From contig JBNGIS010039268.1 of the NCBI GenBank assembly GCA_049999725.1, positions 1 to 22,082 on the forward strand: a stretch of DNA of 22,082 nucleotides. Reading direction: 5' to 3'. Position numbers and translations under genes: made by a program. How positions within the stretch are numbered: position 1 is the stretch's first letter; each line of letters begins with the position of its first letter. Below are positions 17,229 to 22,082 of the stretch, one piece after another. Source of the DNA: Haplomitrium mnioides. Its lineage: Eukaryota; Marchantiophyta; Haplomitriopsida; Calobryales. The notes under the pieces are model-generated. The model worked only from the letters and a program-made list of their open reading frames with translations. It was not told where the DNA came from and made no database searches.

Positions 17229-17235
17229 CACGTGG
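17229..17235 (+). promoter_or_regulatory. G-box (CACGTGG) in the 3' LTR of element 3
   Basis: This is an intact CACGTG core in the last of the repeated LTR units, while the earlier units carry changed forms (ACACATGG, ACACATAGC, ACACGTTGC). It is likely part of a multi-site enhancer in the ancestral LTR. Function is not shown. Confidence 0.4.
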
Positions 17236-17364
17236 TAGAAGGAGAATAAAAGTAAAGGGTGGTCCAATTAGAGTGAGAAAGAAAAGAGAGGTCCAATTAG
17301 AAAGGGATAAAAAAAGAACCAATGGAGTTCCTCTACCTATGTAAGCAAAGTGTTTTCTATCAAG

Positions 17365-17373
17365 TATATAAAG
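17365..17373 (+). promoter_or_regulatory. TATA box in the 3' LTR of element 3
   Basis: TATATAAAG is in the same context as the 5' LTR copy at 13695. Transcripts from here would read out into the 3' flank of repeat copy B, antisense to its DUF7869-like gene. Confidence 0.5.
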
Positions 17374-17479
17374 AAGTGAGAGTGTCTTGTTTGGCATCTC
17401 TTACCTTGTGGGTTTCTGAAGTTCTTGTGCGCTTCTCTTGTGCTAACTTGTGTGTGTAATGTGGGTGTGTAGTGTTACA

Positions 17480-17649
17480 TGACAACATTGTGATTTCCTC
17501 TTACAATCTCATATCGATACTTGTGAGGGTTTCTTATATCAAACTCTAACTTATCCTCCAACCCGCACTTCGAGTCAACAACAATAATAGAAAAAACTAT
17601 GCGTATATTTGTTAGTGAGCATCTCTATACCAGAAGTTCAACAAACAGC
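17480..17649. other. Unassigned 170 bp between element 3 and copy B
   Basis: No coding sequence or repeat match was recognised. It begins with the candidate target duplication TGACA and ends at the terminus of copy B. It is probably the older host sequence into which element 3 inserted. Part of a longer LTR cannot be excluded. Confidence 0.4.
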
Positions 17650-17875
17650 TGCTACTTTGAACCAAGAACAAGCTACTCAAAACAAGAACTTTTCTTTTTG
17701 GGAAAATTTGTGATTTTTGAACTCAAAAAACATTTAAAACGAGGTTATTTTTTAAAAACATAAAGTACATGAGTTTTTGAGTCTTGTTTTTGACCATTTC
17801 AACAAGCATGATAAAGCAAGATTCAATTTCGTTATGAAAAATCAATCAATATTATTAGTTTTTATGAAAATATTG

Positions 17876-19170
17876 GAAAACTCAAATTTGATGAAAGGTG
17901 TAAAAATTGTGGTAAGTTTTCACCGAAAAATTGTATTTATCATTGACTACAATTCTAAGCCCAAAAGTTAAAATACATGTCACAAAAAACTATTTTGAAA
18001 TATGTTTGATTGCACAAACTCTAGACGTACATACATATGGTGCTCTTTCAAACTTTTCTTTTGGAAAAAAAATTACAAAATATAAAGAAAAATCCCAATG
18101 AGACTAGAAGTCAAGGGAACAAAATTGCAATGGTAAACACAAAAATGAAGAAAATGAAACATTGCATGGATTCAGGAGTTGTATTTTAAAGTTCAAGAAA
18201 GAAGGAAGCTTTTACTTGTAGTTGAAAATCCATGCAATCAAAAGTCAAGGGCTTTCAAAAAGGTTTCAGGATTTAAAAATATTTTATAATTCAATGAAGC
18301 ATATACACAAACGTATCATAGTTCATAATCAAAAGAGCAATAGCTAAGGAGATTGAATTAAGATTGTAAACAAGAAACATCTATAAGTTTTAGACTTGAA
18401 TCAACCAAACAAAGGTCTCAAGATCTACAAAAGAGTCTATGACTTGTGTACAAACTAAGTTGTAATTAGTAGTCTTTGTATGAAGAAGCTTGAGGGTCGT
18501 ATGTGAGAAGTAGAACTTGTGAAAGGCTTGAACTTCCACCCCAAAGTTTATGTACGCATAGGAATCCAAGCTCAACATATGAACACTCCACCCAAAAGTC
18601 TATGCGTGCATAGGAATCCAAACTCACCATCTGAACATTCCACAACAAAGACTGACAAAAACCTAGGTTTTAGGTTCCGCAAAAGAGTTTTTTAGATTGT
18701 AAACATTTTATTTTTTGCAACAAACTCTACACACGCAAAAGATTTTGATTTCTAATTCAGAATCTAAAAGTAAAAATGGGTACAAAGCTCTATATTTGAG
18801 TCAAATAACGCTAAAGGTTTTAAGTTATACATGAAATTCCTAGCAAGAAAAAAACAGTCAGTCAATTTAGGTAGATGTTTTAGCAAGATAATAACCTTGT
18901 ACTCTTCTAAAAAACAATAAAGTTGGAAACACAATACTTATATTTTGGAGAAGAAAACATTTTTTAAAACAAATTAAAAAATTAGCTAAAGATTTAAGTT
19001 TCATTTACAAAGAATAACATTCAACTTGGAATGATTTATAGTAAAAAGTTCAAGTTGGCAAGAAAATTCAACAAGTTGCTTCAAAGATTCTCAAGTATTG
19101 TATAAAATAGTAAAGTTAAATTACAATATACTTGAAAATACAAAATATAGAACAAAATTCTTAAATGACT
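17876..19170. repeat. Non-coding 3' flank of the DUF7869-like gene, copy B
   Basis: This is the counterpart of 7027-8270. No convincing coding sequence is present. It contains a 52-bp tandem duplication (units from 18536 and 18588) with the palindromic word TCTATGCGTGCATAGGA at 18599. It ends at the stop codon of the minus-strand gene and may include its 3' UTR. Confidence 0.55.
18536..18643. repeat. 52-bp tandem repeat, two units
   Basis: CCACCC(C/A)AAAGT(T/C)TATG starts at 18536 and again at 18588, followed in each by GCATAGGAATCCAA and CTCA(A/C)CAT(A/C)TGAACA. Copy A has a single unit at the equivalent place (about 7609-7660), so the unit was duplicated in copy B or lost in copy A. Confidence 0.75.
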
Positions 19171-21952
19171 TTAGTCACTCGTATCGACTTCTTCGAGTTC
19201 AACTTCAAAAGATTCATCAAGGTTTGCTTGATTTGTCTTAGTGTTAATGACAGTGATTGAATCTCTTTGAAACATTTCAAGATTGAAGGCCTTTTGTCTT
19301 TCGTACTCAAATAGATTTGCTTTAATATTAACTAGAGTGGTTTTCTTCAATTAGTTTTTTTGGGTAAGAAGAAAATCAAAAGACAGAATCGTGATTTGTG
19401 TCACATCAAGTACATCAATATGTAGCTTGGATTTGCATAACTTGTACTCGTTTCGGGTTTGGGGGATCTTCCTCATCAAATGACAAAAATTTGAGAGCTT
19501 TGGCAACCCAAAACGGTCTCCTCTTTGGATCTAGAGATGCAACAACATAAATAAACATTCTAGCTTTCATCTCATGTAGATTGCCGAATTTATGTTTGTA
19601 TCGAGTATTGTGCGAAAGAGTCCCTTCTTATGGCCTAGGTGCTCTATCATAGATTGCTTGACGTGTAGAAAGTATTTGCTATACCAAACTATTTGAGCAT
19701 GAAGTTGAGAATCTAGACAAATATTTTGATAATCATTACAAGTATTTGGCTGTTGTGAAGGTGGAAAGGTAAAATTTGCCTCGAGTCTTCATCTATTTTT
19801 TTTCAAGGATGTAGGCCACAATCTCTTATTGAGCAAGAAAAAAGTCATCCCACCATTGAATATTAGAATCTATAAAGAACTTGTAGCAGTTCTCACGTAT
19901 GTTGTCCCTTATTAAAAATACCACTTTCTTGGCATCCACTTCTCTTTCTTCTTTTTGAGATCGTTTGATTTCAGAATATGCCTTGAGAGGAATCAACATT
20001 GAGCTCAAAATTTCTCTATCCACTTCATGTAGGTACTTGAGTTGACAAATACCATCCGTAGGTAACCAAAATTCATCTATTGAAAATTGTTTGCTCCAAA
20101 TCTTTGCCTTGGAATCATTTAGTTGGAGCTTAAATTGTTGATTAAAAGTAACATCATATATCCTTTGAACCAGAGAGGGACGTTGCTGCATAAACATTTT
20201 AAAATCCCAAGTTTCCAACAAAAAAGTCACATGAGGTTTAGGATTATAAGATAATTGAAGTGCCTCGCTAAGACTCATAATCGTAAAAGCTTTGATATGT
20301 TTTAAACGTTTCGAGAATCGGTTGAACATTTGATCGATTTGATCATGAGTATGGCCAACTATGAGAAATCCCACCTTGATTTTTTGAAAAACATTCTTGG
20401 CAATAAGAAGACTAAGATATCCAAACAAGATAGAATTCTTATTCTCTCGTGTCATGTTTTCCAACTAAAGGAAAAAGTTGGAGGCAGTGGACCTTCAAAG
20501 TCACATAATATTTTGTTGAGCACAATAACTATCAAATTAGAATCGCTTTCAAGTTTCCATATGTTAAGAAGACCCTTGAAGAAAGAGCATGATTGAATAT
20601 AAAGGCACCAACAACATGCACACCCACTAAACAATCTTTATCAATGTTTTTTTGTGGCAAAAGCCAATGTGGAATAGCAGTTTTCTTCCAATCCATTCCA
20701 TCAATGACATTTCCCAAGTACTTTTGACCATCGGCATAACATTTTCTTCGATGGTTTGTAAGTTTTGTTCTTTCTGTCATTTGTTGGTCACGATGAAGAA
20801 ACAGTTGGCAATTATATTTGACTACATCATCACAAAACACGAAGGATATAAAAGTAGTTAAGTAAAACATATGTCGATACTTGTAAATTCAAAACACAAC
20901 CTCAGGTGTCACAAATATTCAAGTTATTTTAAACAAATGTTTGAATTCATAGAAGTGAAAAACTTTGTAAAAGATTAAAAATAAACTTTAGGCAATTTCA
21001 AAAAAGGAAAATTTGTTTCAAAAAGAGAAAAACAAGATTTGCAAACAAATGGTGCCAAAACACATTCTTTGAGCGTTTAGGATGAGTGGAGACAACAATT
21101 GATCGTATGCATGAATAGGACCAATACAACAGCACCAATATCATGGCTTGTTGTGATTGTTGTCAGGACTGGTTTTAAAAGGAACAAGAACAAATCCTAT
21201 GTGTGCATATGATTTGCAAAGAACAAAAACGATTCTTTGAATTTTTTTTACAAGGGCTCTTAATTTAAAAGAACAAAAACAAAACTTGTTGCAATCCTAA
21301 GGTCACCACCAAGAATCAAGTTCATTTTCTCGCTTTATTCGATTGCAAACAAGGTTAAAATCGAAATATAAAACAAGAGACTCTATGCAAGCATAGACAC
21401 TCTTTTCACAAGTCAACTTGTTAAGAATTATTCGACTCAAATCTTCTTTGCTAAATAAATTTTCAAACAAAATATCTTTTGGTTGTAAGTTGAGAAAACA
21501 TAACATCTCTAGAACTAAGCTTTGAGACTAGAAAAAAGAGGATGGATTAACCAAATGTGCCAAAAGAGAAGAAAATTTGTTACCTTTGTCAGACTCTAAG
21601 ACAATTTTTTTCTCGCAAAGATTTTATTTCTTCGCATGTTGAATTCACAAATAGCAAATCTATTGCATTTTTGGAATTTTTGCATTTGGAAAATGAGTTC
21701 TCCAATGTTTTGTAAAACCCGAGAAACTAATAATACAATGAGGATCTATCTCTTTCAAATAAGTTGTGTAGTAGTTATGAACTTCCCATTTTGTAAAATT
21801 ATTAGGCAAGTTGTACACTTTGTGAGTGGGCATTCTCTCGCAATGTCTTTCAAAAAAATTGTCCATTCACTCACGCACAAAAACTCCTTTACAGGTAGTT
21901 CTCTTTTTCCAAAATTGCCTTTAGGATCTGCGTTTTTGAGATTTTGAATCAT
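19171..21952 (-). pseudogene. DUF7869-like protein pseudogene, copy B (nearly full length)
   Basis: Reading downward, the N-terminal part has KEFLCVSEW near 21885, then after a shift FFERHCERMPTHKVYNLPNNFTKWEV (21860-21780), SGFTKHWRTHFPNAKIPK (to about 21665), and a shifted NRFAICEF. A possible intron donor lies at 21583. The core resumes with HRDQQMTERTKLTNHRRKC (about 20800), VIDGMDWKK, KDCLVGVHVVGAFIFNHALSSRVFLTYGNL, then ENMTRENKNSILFGYLSLLIAKNVF, VGFLIVGHTHDQIDQMFNRFSKRLKHIKAF and IDEFWLPTDGICQLKYLHEVDREILSS in one open stretch (20464-19829). The C-terminal part holds RPFWVAKALKFLSFDEEDPP and ends EEVDTSD-stop at 19171. About 75 bp present in copy A near 8600 are deleted here. The family's role is unknown. 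Stops and frameshifts make it a pseudogene. Confidence 0.8.
21382..21397. repeat. Perfect 16-bp palindrome TCTATGCAAGCATAGA
   Basis: The arms TCTATGC/GCATAGA have a 2-bp centre. It is the cleanest member of a set of similar words scattered through the non-LTR parts of the window (see the finding at 7628). It lies in the presumed intron of copy B. Confidence 0.6.
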
Positions 21953-22082
21953 TTGGATTCTATCATTCTCTACTACTAATATTAATTTAAAGGCTCTTCT
22001 AAAAAAAAGGTACCACTAGGCAATGCAAACTAATTTTCAACATCAGAGTCTTTTCTTGGTATTCCCCATTGCAGTGTGATAT

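Larger units (their letters stand above)
13253..17479 (+). mobile_element. Ty3/gypsy chromovirus, element 3 (internally deleted, two LTRs)
   Basis: It has two LTRs in direct orientation, a polypurine tract, and the order protease end, RT, RNase H, integrase, chromodomain, which makes it a chromovirus-type Ty3/gypsy element in the same family as element 2. It is about 4.2 kb, short for the group. U5 of the 5' LTR, the primer-binding site, gag and the protease active site are all missing, because LTR sequence at 13738 joins mid-protease. A candidate 5-bp target duplication is TGACA (17480-17484) against TGGCA (reading as TGCCA at 13274-13278 in the present inverted orientation), with one mismatch. 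Confidence 0.9.
16924..17479 (+). repeat. 3' LTR of element 3 (556 bp)
   Basis: It starts TGTAACGGTCACTAAC and ends GTGTTACA, forming a TGTAAC/GTTACA inverted terminal repeat. The right end is where similarity with the element 2 LTR stops. Inside are imperfect repeats of about 50 bp, each beginning with a GACAC(G/A)TGG-type word (17046, 17126, 17177, 17228), and a TATA box at 17365. It is diverged from the 5' LTR: 10 differences by eye over about 133 bp starting at 13377. Confidence 0.85.
17650..22082 (-). repeat. Copy B of the DUF7869-bearing repeat family
   Basis: It is collinear with copy A from TGCTACTTTGAACC at 17650 to about 21005. Beyond that it holds 5' coding sequence that copy A lacks. 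It runs to the window edge, so its other end is not seen. The offset to copy A is 10,949 bp at the left end and 10,900 bp at the stop codons. The two copies therefore differ by small insertions and deletions (including the assembly gap in copy A) but have the same architecture. Confidence 0.75.

Noticed and set aside
17600-17640. Primer-binding site (a reversed TGGTATAGAG-like word) after the element 3 LTR
   Set aside because: It is in the wrong orientation, and the LTR there is the 3' one followed by flank; the match is too short.
17777-17971. Plus-strand frame shared with copy A (6708-6926)
   Set aside because: The two copies do not keep a reading frame with each other, and the part is AT-rich terminal sequence of the repeat; probably non-coding.
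1-22082. tRNA, rRNA or other structured RNA genes
   Set aside because: No cloverleaf, rRNA-like or snRNA-like segment was recognised by eye on either strand; a covariance-model scan would be needed to be certain.

Overview
This is AT-rich nuclear DNA, almost certainly from a land plant. The evidence is chromodomain-type Ty3/gypsy retrotransposons, GT-AG introns, plant-style TATA boxes and a telo-box in LTRs, and a large gene family whose signature (VGHTHDQID) I know from the DUF7869 proteins of non-flowering plants and other eukaryotes. That last point makes a bryophyte, fern, lycophyte or gymnosperm more likely than a flowering plant, but the species cannot be fixed. I see no intact protein-coding gene. 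Every coding region is broken by stops or frameshifts.

Layout. (1) 1-65: the tip of a repeat family, inverted (copy C). (2) 66-4624: Ty3/gypsy element 1, plus strand, heavily decayed: LTR remnant, gag, protease, RT, RNase H, integrase, C-terminal region and a 3' LTR. (3) 4625-6697: the 3' part of Ty3/gypsy element 2, minus strand: 517-bp LTR, polypurine tract, chromodomain remnant, integrase and the end of RNase H. It is cut off at 6697 by the next repeat. (4) 6701-about 10195: repeat copy A, holding a DUF7869-like pseudogene on the minus strand and one 100-N assembly gap. (5) 11050-13220: an intron-containing minus-strand pseudogene whose core resembles a beta-class DNA N4/N6 methyltransferase, with a 24-bp minisatellite in a predicted intron. 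(6) 13253-17479: Ty3/gypsy element 3, plus strand, related to element 2. Its 5' LTR is joined directly to mid-protease, and the LTR start carries a micro-inversion. RT, RNase H, integrase, chromodomain, polypurine tract and a 556-bp 3' LTR follow. (7) 17650-window end: repeat copy B, with a longer DUF7869-like pseudogene on the minus strand, in direct orientation to copy A about 10.9 kb away.

The most interesting signal is the repeat family A/B/C. Three copies stop at the same nucleotide, within one base (motif TGCTACTTTGAACC), against three unrelated flanks. This is what a mobile element end looks like. The family carries a DUF7869-like gene, and in copy A a methyltransferase-like gene lies directly upstream on the same strand. 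Whether the two genes belong to one element is open. All three retrotransposons lack a complete integrase catalytic triad, and many stops in element 3 fit C-to-T or G-to-A decay.
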